Shown here: positions 35,133-44,228 of the stretch, piece by piece | Layout: each line of letters starts with the position of its first letter | Position numbering within the stretch: position 1 is the stretch's first letter | Translations under genes and position numbers: made by a program | The notes under the pieces: model-generated | Databases searched by the model: none | Told to the model about the DNA's origin: nothing | Seen by the model: the letters and a program-made list of their open reading frames with translations, nothing else | Origin: Streptomyces sp. WZ-12 | Lineage (GTDB): Bacteria > Actinomycetota > Actinomycetes > Streptomycetales > Streptomycetaceae | Assembly (NCBI RefSeq): GCF_028898845.1 | Contig: NZ_CP118574.1 | Coordinates: 2,294,001-2,358,000, forward strand | Direction of reading: 5' to 3' | Length of the DNA stretch: 64,000 nt

Positions 35133-35684
35133 TCAGAAGGCGCTAGTGTCGAGGCCGAACGGCTCCGGAAGCCGGATCGTGGTGCCGTAGGGGTGGGGCC
35201 CGTCGACGCGGGTGTAGTCCAGGCGGCCGGGCTCGACGAACAGCGTGACCGATCGCTCCTGACGGTCCACCAGCAGGTACAGCGGAGCCCCGTACTCGGC
35301 GTAGCGCTTGCGTTTGACGACGCGGTCGGTGTCGCCGTTGGACTCGGAGGTGACCTCGACGACGAGGAGGGTGTCGGCGGGCAGCAGGGCGCCGGCACCC
35401 TTGGCCGCGGCCGCGGGGACGACGGCGAGGTCGGGGATATACCAGTTCGCCGAACCCGGCAGGTCGAGGTCGCCGGAGCCGATGACGCAGCCGAGTTCGC
35501 GGGCGCGGCCGCGGATCTGCTCTCGGAGGGCGTCGGCGACGGCTTCGTGATCCCAGCTGGGCGGCACGGTCTCTATGACCCCTTCGATGATTTCGGCGCG
35601 GTCGTCCTTGAGGTGCTGGATGGCGTACTTCAGGGCCCGTTCGGGGTCGATGCCCTGGGCGTAGTCGGCGGGGACTTCACTCAC
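35133..35684 (-). CDS. Uma2-family putative endonuclease
   Basis: 183 residues, GTG start. Uma2 (DUF820) proteins have a restriction-endonuclease-like fold and are abundant in Streptomyces and cyanobacteria. Seen here: the AEIIEGVIETVPPSWDHEAV start, the acidic catalytic string WYIPDLAVV..LLVVEVTSES (D and E) and VKRKRYAEYGAPLYLLVD (the K, and YWLVD-like motif). Length and motif order are normal. No partner gene is obvious; a degraded relative lies at 37171. Confidence 0.8.
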   Translation of the reverse strand: MSEVPADYAQGIDPERALKYAIQHLKDDRAEIIEGVIETVPPSWDHEAVADALREQIRGRARELGCVIGSGDLDLPGSANWYIPDLAVVPAAAAKGAGALLPADTLLVVEVTSESNGDTDRVVKRKRYAEYGAPLYLLVDRQERSVTLFVEPGRLDYTRVDGPHPYGTTIRLPEPFGLDTSAF

Positions 35685-35917
35685 TGGGCCGTCCTTCAGC
35701 TGCGGCGGCGCGTGCTCTCAACGTAGCGCCCCGGCTGGCCGCGGGGGCGACGTGCTGCTGTTGCTGGTGTTGGTGCGTGACAGGGCCGGGGCCGGGTCGT
35801 TGAGCAGGTCGGTATCCATCCCGTCGGGCCCCGAGAGTGCTGTCTCTGGGCCCGAAGTGCGTCTGCGGGCCGTGGGGAGCCGACGCATGATTCCGCAGTC
35901 GTCGCCCACGGCCAGCC

Positions 35918-36679
35918 TTACCCAGTGGCCTGGGGTGTGGCCATCAAGGTGAGCCTGGACATGTGGTGCAGGCGCCGGTAGTAGTCGAGACCCTCTGCGT
36001 CGGTGATCTGCGGCAGGGCCTCTTCCAAGGCGGTCAGGCACTCACCCAGAATCCCGAGCCTCCAGGCGTCGAGCTCTCCGCCGTTGTTCACCCAGGTGGA
36101 CACGCACCCCGCGAGGTCCGCGTCCAGCAGGACCATGTCCTGACCAGCAAGTTCCACACCACGAAGCCGGGCAGGGAAAGGCGCCACCCAGAATTCCTGC
36201 CACAGGCGGGATATGACCTCGAAGTCACTGTCGTCGCTCATACCCTCATCCTCCGTCACGAACTGGTGGAGCTGGAGGGCCCCGGGCGCGACTGCCAACG
36301 ACGAAGGTCCCCTCCGAGGGTTGATCTCGAGTTCTTCGGGTGTCCCGATGAAGGCCGGGCCGCAGCTGAGGGGGAGCCGTTCGACGATCATGGCAACTGC
36401 CTCCTTCGCGGTCGCTGCTGGACCGACCGACTCGTTGCGGAGAGGCCCAGAGACCCAGTAGCCACCGCCGCTGGCCGGCTGAACATAGGGGATGTCCCAG
36501 GTCCAGCGGGGCTCGGTACAACGGCTGAAGTGAAGTTCGCCCGTGCCGGTCCAGGGGAACAACTGCCGCAAGCGGGGCTCCTGGTAGGCAGCGTGGAACA
36601 GTTCGTCGTGGACTCGTCCGTCTTCACGAACGGCATGCCAGCGTGCTTCAACAATGTCTTGGCCCCGTGGCGCATCCAT
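35918..36679 (-). CDS. DUF6193-like protein, possibly fused to a second domain
   Basis: ATG at 36679 chosen (MDAPRGQDIVEARWHAVRED); the frame is open further upstream but without such character. Residues 1-120 (DELFHAAYQEPRLRQLFPWT, SRCTEPRWTWDIPYVQP, VSGPLRNESVGPA) resemble the DUF6193 family as I remember it, of unknown function in Streptomyces. The remaining 130 residues (from MSDDSDFEVISRLWQEFW) read like a separate small acidic protein with its own ATG, joined in frame. Either the two are naturally fused, or a lost stop merged two genes. Confidence 0.55.
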   Translation of the reverse strand: MDAPRGQDIVEARWHAVREDGRVHDELFHAAYQEPRLRQLFPWTGTGELHFSRCTEPRWTWDIPYVQPASGGGYWVSGPLRNESVGPAATAKEAVAMIVERLPLSCGPAFIGTPEELEINPRRGPSSLAVAPGALQLHQFVTEDEGMSDDSDFEVISRLWQEFWVAPFPARLRGVELAGQDMVLLDADLAGCVSTWVNNGGELDAWRLGILGECLTALEEALPQITDAEGLDYYRRLHHMSRLTLMATPQATG

Positions 36680-37066
36680 GGCGGCATTATGCGGGAGGTC
36701 GGGACTGCGAAGGCCTGCCCCTCTGGTCCGGCGGGCCAGTGCCTTCGGGCCGTCGATGGTCTTGCCAGGGCAGCTGTCGGGTCGACCCACGACGTCGTGC
36801 GATGTCGCTCTCGGGTCCGTCGTCGCGGCCTGTGTCCCGAGCTGGCCGGTGCGGGCAGGTATCCGTACAGGGCAGGGGCGTCGCACCGCCGGCGGTTCTG
36901 CGCGCGGGGCAGCTCCTCAAGGACCAGCTCCTGGTCCTCGTCGGTGTCCTCGAGCTTCGCCTCTGGCTCGGGAGCGATGGCGGCCCGGCAACACGACCGG
37001 TGCTGACGCAGCAACCGTGGCGTCGACGTGGGCCTCGGCCCGCGCGGCCGCGACGGCGGCCATGGT
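36680..37066. other. No gene seen
   Basis: 387 bp upstream of the DUF6193-like gene. Open frames on both strands are Arg/Pro/Ala shadow translations without motifs. Any promoter of the minus-strand gene should be here but no convincing boxes stand out. Confidence 0.4.
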
Positions 37067-37123
37067 GGTCCATCGCTGCCGTGCCGTCGGTCTGGCACCG
37101 TTTCCACTGGAAACGGTGCCGGC
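37067..37123. repeat. Copy B of the dispersed repeat, with a 13-bp-arm palindrome
   Basis: It matches 32951-33006. The core palindrome is longer than in copy A: GGCACCGTTTCCA (37094-37106), one central C, then TGGAAACGGTGCC (37108-37120). It lies about 50 bp beyond the 3' end of the minus-strand Uma2 remnant and could act as its terminator, but its near-copy 4.1 kb away is not at a gene end. Confidence 0.65.
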
Positions 37124-37170
37124 TGCAGTTCCTGGCGGTCGGCGCGGTGCTGGTGCCCGAGGGTGCGAAC

Positions 37171-37485
37171 TCACCTTCTATGCTGCGGCTGGGCCAGTCC
37201 GGCCGGGGCGATGTCGAAGGGCAACGGCTTCTCGATGCGGGTCACGGTGCCCGGCAGAGCGGTCGCCGTTTCGACGTACCGGCCGGCGTCCAGCTCGCAG
37301 GTGATCAGACGCGGGGCCGGGTCGAACTCCAGGCGCCAGTAGTGCGGGGTCGCGGCTTCTGCGTAGAGCAGGGGCTTGAGCTTGCGGTCCATGACGGTAG
37401 AGAGCACCGGCAAGTCGTCCCTGCGCGTGCGGGGGTAGTCCTCGGGACCGCGCAGTGGGACACGTCGCGGATGCCTTGTCGGCAC
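37171..37485 (-). pseudogene. Uma2-family C-terminal remnant
   Basis: The frame contains VLSTVMDRKLKPLLYAEAAT then PHYWRLEFDPAPRLITCEL, the C-terminal DRxxKxxxYAEAxVxHYWxVD-like motif and following strands of Uma2 nucleases. The N-terminal half with the first catalytic acidic residues is absent; the first 30 residues look random. It is therefore a truncated gene. Confidence 0.6.
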
Positions 37486-37635
37486 CGTCAGGGCCGCCGG
37501 CCAGCCACGGCGGCCCGGAGCCCGCAGGCGTCTTGGCCGTGCCTATCCTTGTCGGCGCCGTCTCGGGCCGCCCATCAAGCTCACTGGGCCCGCACTCGGG
37601 TGAGTGCGGGCCCAGTGGTGCATGGGGTGCGAGTG

Positions 37636-38379
37636 TTACAACTGCTGGTCCCCTCGCCAGGTGATGCGCGTGATCGCTGCCAGACCACCGTTGGCCAGAC
37701 CTCTGTAGGTCACCGTCCGGGCAGGGCCGACCTCGTGGGCGACGCGTCGTGCCAGCTCCGCGCCTTCGTGGAACAGCCGCTCCCACTCGGCGTCGTACTT
37801 GCCGTCCTCCCGGTCCCGCAAGTCCAGGTTCAGTGTGGTGTCGATGGTCTTCGCCCACGTGTACAGAGCGGCGACGAGATCGTCGGACAGGGTCAGCCCG
37901 GCGGAGGGATCGTCGGGAAGGAAGTCCCCGAATCCCTCCGAGCGCAGCGGACCGTAGCCGTACTCGCCCTCCACCGTGAGGTGGACCGGAGGCGGCGGTG
38001 TGTCGTGGCTGTCGCGAGCCCAGTGCAAGCGGTCACATTCCCAGCATGTCCACTTCGTCGTTCTGTGGTGCTCGTCCCAGTAGCGCACCGCCCACGACGG
38101 CCCGAGGTGTTTTGCCAGCCGCTGGGTGAGCGCCAGGCCCTGGCCGGCATGCTTGCACAGGTCCGGGCGGGAGGCACGGCCCTCCGGCGGGCGGGACAGC
38201 GACCAGGAGCGCAGCGCGTCGGCGAGATCCGCGGGAAGGAGCAGCCGGTCATCGTTCAGCGGAATGTTGCGGATGATGACGCCGAAGTCCTCGCGGGGTC
38301 CGGGCTCCGGCGTCTCGTACAGCGCGGACTGCTCACCGCGGGCCTGAACGAGCACGTAGCGCAGTTCTTCGAAGGTCAT
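37636..38379 (-). CDS. Candidate immunity protein for the second giant toxin
   Basis: 247 residues. Its ATG overlaps the toxin stop (4 bp, 38376-38379), so it is translationally coupled to the toxin. The protein is acidic, soluble and without a signal peptide, as expected of a cytoplasmic immunity factor. There is a CWECDR motif near residue 110, possibly metal binding. I do not recognise the family; the role rests on location. Confidence 0.65.
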   Translation of the reverse strand: MTFEELRYVLVQARGEQSALYETPEPGPREDFGVIIRNIPLNDDRLLLPADLADALRSWSLSRPPEGRASRPDLCKHAGQGLALTQRLAKHLGPSWAVRYWDEHHRTTKWTCWECDRLHWARDSHDTPPPPVHLTVEGEYGYGPLRSEGFGDFLPDDPSAGLTLSDDLVAALYTWAKTIDTTLNLDLRDREDGKYDAEWERLFHEGAELARRVAHEVGPARTVTYRGLANGGLAAITRITWRGDQQL

Positions 38380-41300
38380 GCGGGGTTTGCTCCGATCACG
38401 AATCCGTTGCTGCTCACGTCAATGGCCACTCGCTGGCTCTTGCCGTTGAAGACGACCTCGTAGACTATTCTGGTGCGTCCTTGGGTGCCGACCCGCGTGC
38501 CCTCGGTCAGGGCCTTCTTCAGGAGGGCAGGGATGTCCTCCACCCGAACTCCCGCCTGTGCGAACTCCCCTGCGTGCCGGAACAGAGTATGTATCAGGCC
38601 CGAATTGACGTTGCCTTTCTCCAGCCAGGCAAGGGGAACGCCGGGTTTGGCGTACTCGATTATCCAGAGCGTGTCCGCCCTGCTGAAGCCCACTCCGGCG
38701 GCCTGGAGCCTTTCTAGCAACTTGGGGTCGAGGGGACCCCGGGCGATCTTTGCTCGCTCCGCCACACCGGCCGCGATACGGAACCCCATTCCCGCCGCAC
38801 TCGTGGGGTCGCCGATCTGGGCGGCGCCCTTCTCTCCGTAGATCTTCTTCAGATCCGCGAGAACCTGTGCGGCATCCTCACCGGTCTTGATGGCCTGTTC
38901 GGCCCGTACGGCGAGCTTGGCCGCTTCGGCGAGTTTCACGGCCATCGAGGGTGGTACGAGCACCACGGCGGCCCAGGCGCAGCTGGACTTGTCACCGTGG
39001 TAGCACCGGATGGCGTCACCCAGCACGATCTCGTACAGGACGGCGCCGACCTTGTCGCCGAAGAGGTTTTGCCAGCCGAGCCGGGTGATGTCACCGAAGC
39101 TGAAGTGGTGGGTCCAGTTGTTCGTCTGGTTCTTGAGCGTCTCTGTGCCGAGGAACAACGTGTCCGGTTGCGGGCAGCCTGCCTCAGTGGCGGGGACGTC
39201 GGGATTGAGGCAGTAGTAGTAGCTGACCGTGACATCGAGGTGTAGCTCGTAGGTCACTGTGCAGCCCTGAGGCACGTAGTCGCACTGGTTGAGCTGCTTG
39301 GCCGGTCCGGCCTCTGTGACCTTGTCGACGACGTAGAAGACACGGCCGACGCCGGTTCCGGCGCCCGTCGAGACCTGCTTGTTCGCATCCTCGCGCTCGG
39401 CCTGATCGGCTGCTTGCTGCGCGGATTCCGCGTACGTCTGGGCCTCCTTGGCCACTTCTTCAGCTGCGGTGGCGTCCGCGTCCGCACGATTGGCCGCTTC
39501 ACGGGCTTCATTGGCGGCCTGCTCCGCTGCGTCAGCGGCCTGACGGGCTGCCTCGGCGTCGAGGGCTGCTGCGTCGGCGGAGTCGCGGGCGTCCTGGGCG
39601 TAGCCTTCGGCTCTGCCGGCCGCCGCGTCGGCCGCTGCGGCGTCCTCGGTGGCCTGCCGGCTGTATTCGATCGTACGGGTCAGCGACTGCGCGGCTTTGG
39701 ACGCGGCTTCCGCGGCGTCGGCAGAGTAGCCGAGTGCTTCGTTGGCGTAACCACGCGCTTCTGATGCGTAGTTGGCGGCGTTGGCGGCGCTTTGGTAGGC
39801 GGCCTTCGTGTCCGCGGCGGCCTTGTCGGCGAGGCTCTGGGCGAGTGCTGCTTCCTTCTTGGCGTTGTTGGCGTGTGCCTGGGCCACAGCGGCCTGTTGC
39901 TCGGCGATGGTCTTCGAGCCCTGGCCGGAGAGCACTACCAGGGGGGCCGCGGAGTCGGTAGTGATGTAGGGCGAGCCCAGTTGGATGGCGTCATTGGCCG
40001 GCTTGGCGACCTGCGCTGCCGCTTGACGGGCGTCGGCGGCAGCCTGGGCGGTGGCGTAAGCGAAGCCAGCAGCCTTTGCCGCCGCTGCCCGGGCTTTGAT
40101 GGTCTCCTTCTGCGCCTCGTCAGCATGGGACTTAGCTTCCTTGGCGTGCTGCTCGGCCTCGTCGGCGTCCTTGACGGCAGCGTTGGCCTCCGCCGCGGCA
40201 TGCTGGGATGCGGCGATGGCCTCCGCTGCGGCGCTGGTGGCGGTCCTTACCGCGGCGTCGGCCTTGAGCTTGTCGGCCTGGGCTGCGTCGGACGCGGCTC
40301 GGGCCCGGGTTGCGGCGGCTTCGGCGCGAGTGGCCGCCGCATCCGCGTCCGCTGCGGCCTGGGTAGCCGCGTTGGCTTCACTGCGTGCCGACTTCGCCGC
40401 TGACTCGGCGGTATCGGCCGCGTGATCCGCAGCGTCGGCTGCCGCGCGGGCGTCGGTGGCATCGTCGTCGGCCTCGTGCGCAGCGGCGTACGCGTCCTTG
40501 GCGTCTGCCTTTGCGCGTGCCGTGTCTGCCTTCTGTTCGGCGTCCCAGGCGTCGTCCCGCTTGGCCTTGGCGTTATCGCGGGCCGCCTCCGCACCTTGAC
40601 GCTTTTGGGAGGCCGTGGTGGCCGCGGTCTCGGCCTTCTTCTTGGCTTCTTCCGCCGTGGACTGGTAGCTCTGAGCGTTGCGCTTGTGCTCGGCGGCCTC
40701 CGCCTTCTTGGCGTCAGCTGTTGCCTTCTGCGCCTTGGCCGTCTTCTCCTCAGCCTCTGCTGTCAGCCGCTTGGCGCGCGCATCGGCCGCCGCGGCCTTC
40801 GCATCGGCCTCGGCCTTGAGGGCGACTTGCAGCTTGCTTTCGGCAGTCTCCTTGTCCTTCTTCGCGTTGTCGCGATGCTGCTTCGCGGAAGCGGCGGAGG
40901 CTTTGGCCTGCTGCTCGGCGAACCGTGCCGCCTCTTTACGGAACTCCGCCTTCGACTGCGCAGCCTGCGCCAGCGCGCGCTGCGCGATCGTCGCGCTGTC
41001 GGAGGCCGAAGCGTGCGTGGCCGCTTCAGCCGTCTGCGCGGCAATCACCATCGCGTCCAGCGCGGCCGCGGTGCCATGGGTGACCTGAGCCTTTTGCTGG
41101 GCGACCAACAACCCGCGCCCACGTGGGGCTCCGTTGGTATCGGCGATGGTGTAGGCAGCCTGCTCAGCGGTGTCGCTGGTGGTGACGGCCCTCTTGGCCG
41201 CGGCTGCCTGCTGCTTGAGCAGGATCAGCTGAGACTTCGTCACCGACTGGGCATTCGCCAGGCTCTTCTTGGCCTTGTCGAACTGCGCCGCATCGGGCTT

Positions 41301-42473
41301 GGTGGGCTGACTGCTGCCGGCCCCGCCAGGGGACCAGTAGGACTGCCACCGGGCGACGTGGTCGGCCACCCAGGAGTTGCCCAGCATGTTGCCGAGGATC
41401 TTCGCCCCGGAAGCCAGCTCCTTGGTCGCGTTGGTGTTGGCGTCCAGGATCTGGTTGCGCTGCGTGGCCTGTGAGGAGATCTCCTGCTGCCACTCCTCAG
41501 CGGCGGTGCCCAGTTCATTGCCGAGGACCTTGTTGGGATCGATCGGGTCGCGCCACGTGCAGGCGGCGAAGCGGTTCTTGAGGCTCTCGACCGCGATGCG
41601 GAACTCGGCACTGTCCGGCTGGGGCGCCGACTTGGGGAAGCCTCCCGACTCCAGGAAGATACGGGCGTCGTCGGTGCCCGTCGGCTCCAACGGCTCGTGC
41701 ACCAGGTGTTGGTACGCGTCGTGCTCGGCGAGGGCACGGTTCCACTCGTCGGTCGGCAGGTTCGGGTTCGGTGATTCGCCGTACAGCGGGCCGCCCTGGG
41801 CGGCCACCGCGTTCTTCGTCTCCTTGTCGGCGGAGGGGGTGGGGTCCTCGTAGAACTGGTCCTCTTCCTGCCAGAAGAGCCCGCTGTACCACTGCCCGAG
41901 GCCGGTCTGACCGTAGAAATCCTTCTTCCCATCGCCCGGGGAGCCAGGTGGCCAGTGGAAGTCGGAGTCCGTGAAACCGCCTGGCGTGTCCAGACCCTCC
42001 AGGGGCGTCTGCCACCCCTTGGCCAAGGCAGTGAGGGCCTGTATGGCCGTGTAGGCGGCGTCCCGGTCACTGCTAAAGGCTTGGCTGAGTGGGGTGTCTT
42101 GCCAGTACGCGCGGTTGGCCAGGACGTGCAGCTTGTCCGGCGGCTGGTTGAGGCCGTCCTGGGCCGTCGCGGCCATGGACGTTCCGCCCAGCCGCAGCAC
42201 GTCGTTCATCAGGCACTGGTCTTGCCGCAGCTTCTCGGCCGCAGTGTCCTCGTACCAGTCGTAGGAGTTACTGACGTTGCCGATGCGGTCGCCCCGCTTC
42301 GGCGTCACGGCTCCCGGCTGGACTGCCAGCCCTGACATCAGAGCCAGCGCGGTGACGGGGGTCAGCACCGGGGCGAGGCGGTTAAGTCTTCGTTTTCTGC
42401 GTCTACTTGACGAAGCATCGGGAGGCAAATCGACTCCTTCTGTGTGCCGCCGTGCGGCGACGCGAGTGGGCAT
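38376..42473 (-). CDS. Giant secreted coiled-coil polymorphic toxin
   Basis: The ATG at 42473 gives 1365 residues with a long Arg-rich signal peptide (RRRKRRLNRLAPVLTPVTAL); ATG 42563 is possible. Residues about 45-400 contain W/D/P-rich unknown domains. Residues about 400-1030 are an Ala/Lys/Glu coiled coil very like that of the toxin at 5472-9746. Then comes a region with Cys pairs (YYYCLNPDVPATEAGC, IRCYHGDKSSCAW) and a C-terminal tip (about 1244-1365) with LIHTLFRHAGEFAQAGV, IPALLKKALTEG and a final SNGFVIGANPA. The His/Arg-rich helix then beta pattern resembles BECR-fold RNase toxins, but that is inference. No HINT domain is present. Confidence 0.75.
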   Translation of the reverse strand: MPTRVAARRHTEGVDLPPDASSSRRRKRRLNRLAPVLTPVTALALMSGLAVQPGAVTPKRGDRIGNVSNSYDWYEDTAAEKLRQDQCLMNDVLRLGGTSMAATAQDGLNQPPDKLHVLANRAYWQDTPLSQAFSSDRDAAYTAIQALTALAKGWQTPLEGLDTPGGFTDSDFHWPPGSPGDGKKDFYGQTGLGQWYSGLFWQEEDQFYEDPTPSADKETKNAVAAQGGPLYGESPNPNLPTDEWNRALAEHDAYQHLVHEPLEPTGTDDARIFLESGGFPKSAPQPDSAEFRIAVESLKNRFAACTWRDPIDPNKVLGNELGTAAEEWQQEISSQATQRNQILDANTNATKELASGAKILGNMLGNSWVADHVARWQSYWSPGGAGSSQPTKPDAAQFDKAKKSLANAQSVTKSQLILLKQQAAAAKRAVTTSDTAEQAAYTIADTNGAPRGRGLLVAQQKAQVTHGTAAALDAMVIAAQTAEAATHASASDSATIAQRALAQAAQSKAEFRKEAARFAEQQAKASAASAKQHRDNAKKDKETAESKLQVALKAEADAKAAAADARAKRLTAEAEEKTAKAQKATADAKKAEAAEHKRNAQSYQSTAEEAKKKAETAATTASQKRQGAEAARDNAKAKRDDAWDAEQKADTARAKADAKDAYAAAHEADDDATDARAAADAADHAADTAESAAKSARSEANAATQAAADADAAATRAEAAATRARAASDAAQADKLKADAAVRTATSAAAEAIAASQHAAAEANAAVKDADEAEQHAKEAKSHADEAQKETIKARAAAAKAAGFAYATAQAAADARQAAAQVAKPANDAIQLGSPYITTDSAAPLVVLSGQGSKTIAEQQAAVAQAHANNAKKEAALAQSLADKAAADTKAAYQSAANAANYASEARGYANEALGYSADAAEAASKAAQSLTRTIEYSRQATEDAAAADAAAGRAEGYAQDARDSADAAALDAEAARQAADAAEQAANEAREAANRADADATAAEEVAKEAQTYAESAQQAADQAEREDANKQVSTGAGTGVGRVFYVVDKVTEAGPAKQLNQCDYVPQGCTVTYELHLDVTVSYYYCLNPDVPATEAGCPQPDTLFLGTETLKNQTNNWTHHFSFGDITRLGWQNLFGDKVGAVLYEIVLGDAIRCYHGDKSSCAWAAVVLVPPSMAVKLAEAAKLAVRAEQAIKTGEDAAQVLADLKKIYGEKGAAQIGDPTSAAGMGFRIAAGVAERAKIARGPLDPKLLERLQAAGVGFSRADTLWIIEYAKPGVPLAWLEKGNVNSGLIHTLFRHAGEFAQAGVRVEDIPALLKKALTEGTRVGTQGRTRIVYEVVFNGKSQRVAIDVSSNGFVIGANPA

Positions 42474-42679
42474 GGACCTGACATGAATTGCCTCATTTCG
42501 GTGCGTTAAGGGCGAATTGACGGTGAGGGAGGCCGGCGGGAGGCGGGCATCCGGCCACATCAACAGACTTGAACCTCACAGGCGCACCACAGGATGCACA
42601 CACTAGGCACACAGCATGCACATATGACAAGATCTGTGAGGCGGCCAACCCGCACAGTGATCACCGCGACGCTCCACAA

Positions 42680-42694
42680 GTGACTGCCAGTCAC
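42680..42694. promoter_or_regulatory. Inverted repeat between divergent exported genes
   Basis: GTGACT-GCC-AGTCAC is a perfect 15-bp inverted repeat in the 343-bp gap between the toxin (minus) and the FG-GAP protein (plus). It is a plausible operator for either gene. Nothing else is recognisable in 42474-42816. Confidence 0.35.
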
Positions 42695-42816
42695 ATGAGC
42701 TGGTTGCGCGGCTCGCTCGCTATGAACTGGCGTATCCGGGCAGTCCCCACGCAATCTTCGGCAGCTCATCAGGGCCGACCATCACCTGCGAGTATCCCCA
42801 GTTCACGGGAGAGCCC

Positions 42817-43743
42817 ATGCCTATCCTCGCCAATTACCAACCCAGCAGACTGCTTTCACAACTTGCCGTCACCTTCATAACCGCAGCCCTGATCGCCACC
42901 ACAGGCAGCTCCGCGTCAGCGGACACCGCCCCCTCATCCAAGGCACCCGACCCCGCCCTGGTCACGAAGGCGGCCCGCGACGCAGCCCCGGTGCGCCCCC
43001 ACTCGTCCCTGACATCCACCTCACAGGCCGCGGTCTTCGGCATGTTTGCCATCGACACCCAGGGCAACCTCTACTCCTACGCGCCCGACAACTCCCAGGT
43101 CCTCGCCCCCCGCGAACTCCTCGCCACCGACTACAAGGACGTACGCACAGCCAGCAGTGCCGACGACGACGGCGACGGCGTCGCCGACGACACCTGGATC
43201 TGGACGACTGACGGCGGAATGTCCAGTAGCTACGGGTACGTTGGAAGCGGCTGGAACATCTACGACACCATCCTCTCCCCAGGCAACCTCGGCGGCGCCC
43301 CCGGCTACGACGTGCTCGGCCGGGACTCAACCGGCGTCCTGTGGCTGTACTTGGGCTACGGCGACGGCACCGTCACCGCCCGCCGCAAGATCGGCGCCGG
43401 CTGGGACGCCTACACACAAATCGCCGGCAAAGGCGATCTCAACGGAGACAACTGGCCCGACATCGTCGCCCGCGACACCACCGGAGCCCTATGGCTCTAC
43501 CAGGGCACCGGAAACCCCGATGCCCCCTTCGCGGCACGCACGAAGATCGGGAGCGGCTGGAACGCCTACGACGCTCTGGTCGCCACAGGCGACATGGACC
43601 TCGACGGCAAAGCCGACCTCATCGCCCGCCAACCCAACGGCGACCTCTACTTCTACAAGGGCACCGGAAACGCGGCAGCCCCCTACGAGCCGAAGCGCAA
43701 CATCGGCTATGGCTACCAGACCTACCGCGTGATGTTCTCCTGA
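42817..43743 (+). CDS. Secreted FG-GAP/VCBS-repeat protein
   Basis: 308 residues, ATG preceded by GGGAGAG. Signal peptide about 1-35 (ITAALIATTGSSASA). The rest consists of beta-propeller-type repeats with DxDGDGxxD-like calcium loops (DDDGDGVADD, KGDLNGDNWPDIVARD, GDMDLDGKADLIARQ) each followed by LWLYLGYG / LWLYQGTG / LYFYKGTG. Such repeats form exported binding or scaffold proteins. It has no enzyme domain. It is divergent from the toxin and may share control. Confidence 0.8.
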   Translation: MPILANYQPSRLLSQLAVTFITAALIATTGSSASADTAPSSKAPDPALVTKAARDAAPVRPHSSLTSTSQAAVFGMFAIDTQGNLYSYAPDNSQVLAPRELLATDYKDVRTASSADDDGDGVADDTWIWTTDGGMSSSYGYVGSGWNIYDTILSPGNLGGAPGYDVLGRDSTGVLWLYLGYGDGTVTARRKIGAGWDAYTQIAGKGDLNGDNWPDIVARDTTGALWLYQGTGNPDAPFAARTKIGSGWNAYDALVATGDMDLDGKADLIARQPNGDLYFYKGTGNAAAPYEPKRNIGYGYQTYRVMFS

Positions 43744-43871
43744 CCAGCCAAACCTTCCGCCCTCGACCTGCACCCGGCCGACGACGGCCTCGAGCGGGTG
43801 GCGCTCGGAGAGGTATCAGTCCTGCTCGTCGCCGAGGGTCTCGGTGAGGCGGGCGGGGCGGGGCCGGCGCC

Positions 43872-44228
43872 TCACGACTCGACGAGTTCGATTTCGATGG
43901 CGAGCGCGCCGAGCGCTTCCTTCTCCGGGGGGTAGATGCTCCGGATGTTGGTGAGCTGCTGTTCACGGCTGGATGTGGGGTTGATGTTGGCTGGCCCCTC
44001 GCCGTCGAGCAGTGCCTTGAAGTCGGGGTACTCGGCGACTCGCGTCACGCGCACTTCGCATGTCTCCTCGGTGTCCTTGATTCGGAAGCGGATCAGGTGG
44101 CCAGCCGCGAGGTCTTGGAGGTGCGGGTACCGGACGCGCACCTCGATGCTCTTCCGGCCAGCTGCGACGAGATCGAAGTAGCGCCGGAACAGGTTCAGCT
44201 CGTGGACGCGGGTCGTGGTGTCGGTCAT
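43872..44228 (-). CDS. ASCH-domain protein
   Basis: 118 residues from ATG 44228, with AAGGAG in the upstream minus-strand sequence. The pattern LNLFRRYFDLVAAGRKSIEV, RVRYPHLQDLAAGHLIRF and the later YPPEKEALGALAIEIELV are the conserved parts of the ASCH fold (RNA- or modified-nucleoside-binding, EVE/PUA-like). The E of KSIEVR is the usual key residue. The frame is open upstream and merges in frame with the end of a broken tRNA-synthetase-like gene, with which it was probably an operon. Confidence 0.75.
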   Translation of the reverse strand: MTDTTTRVHELNLFRRYFDLVAAGRKSIEVRVRYPHLQDLAAGHLIRFRIKDTEETCEVRVTRVAEYPDFKALLDGEGPANINPTSSREQQLTNIRSIYPPEKEALGALAIEIELVES

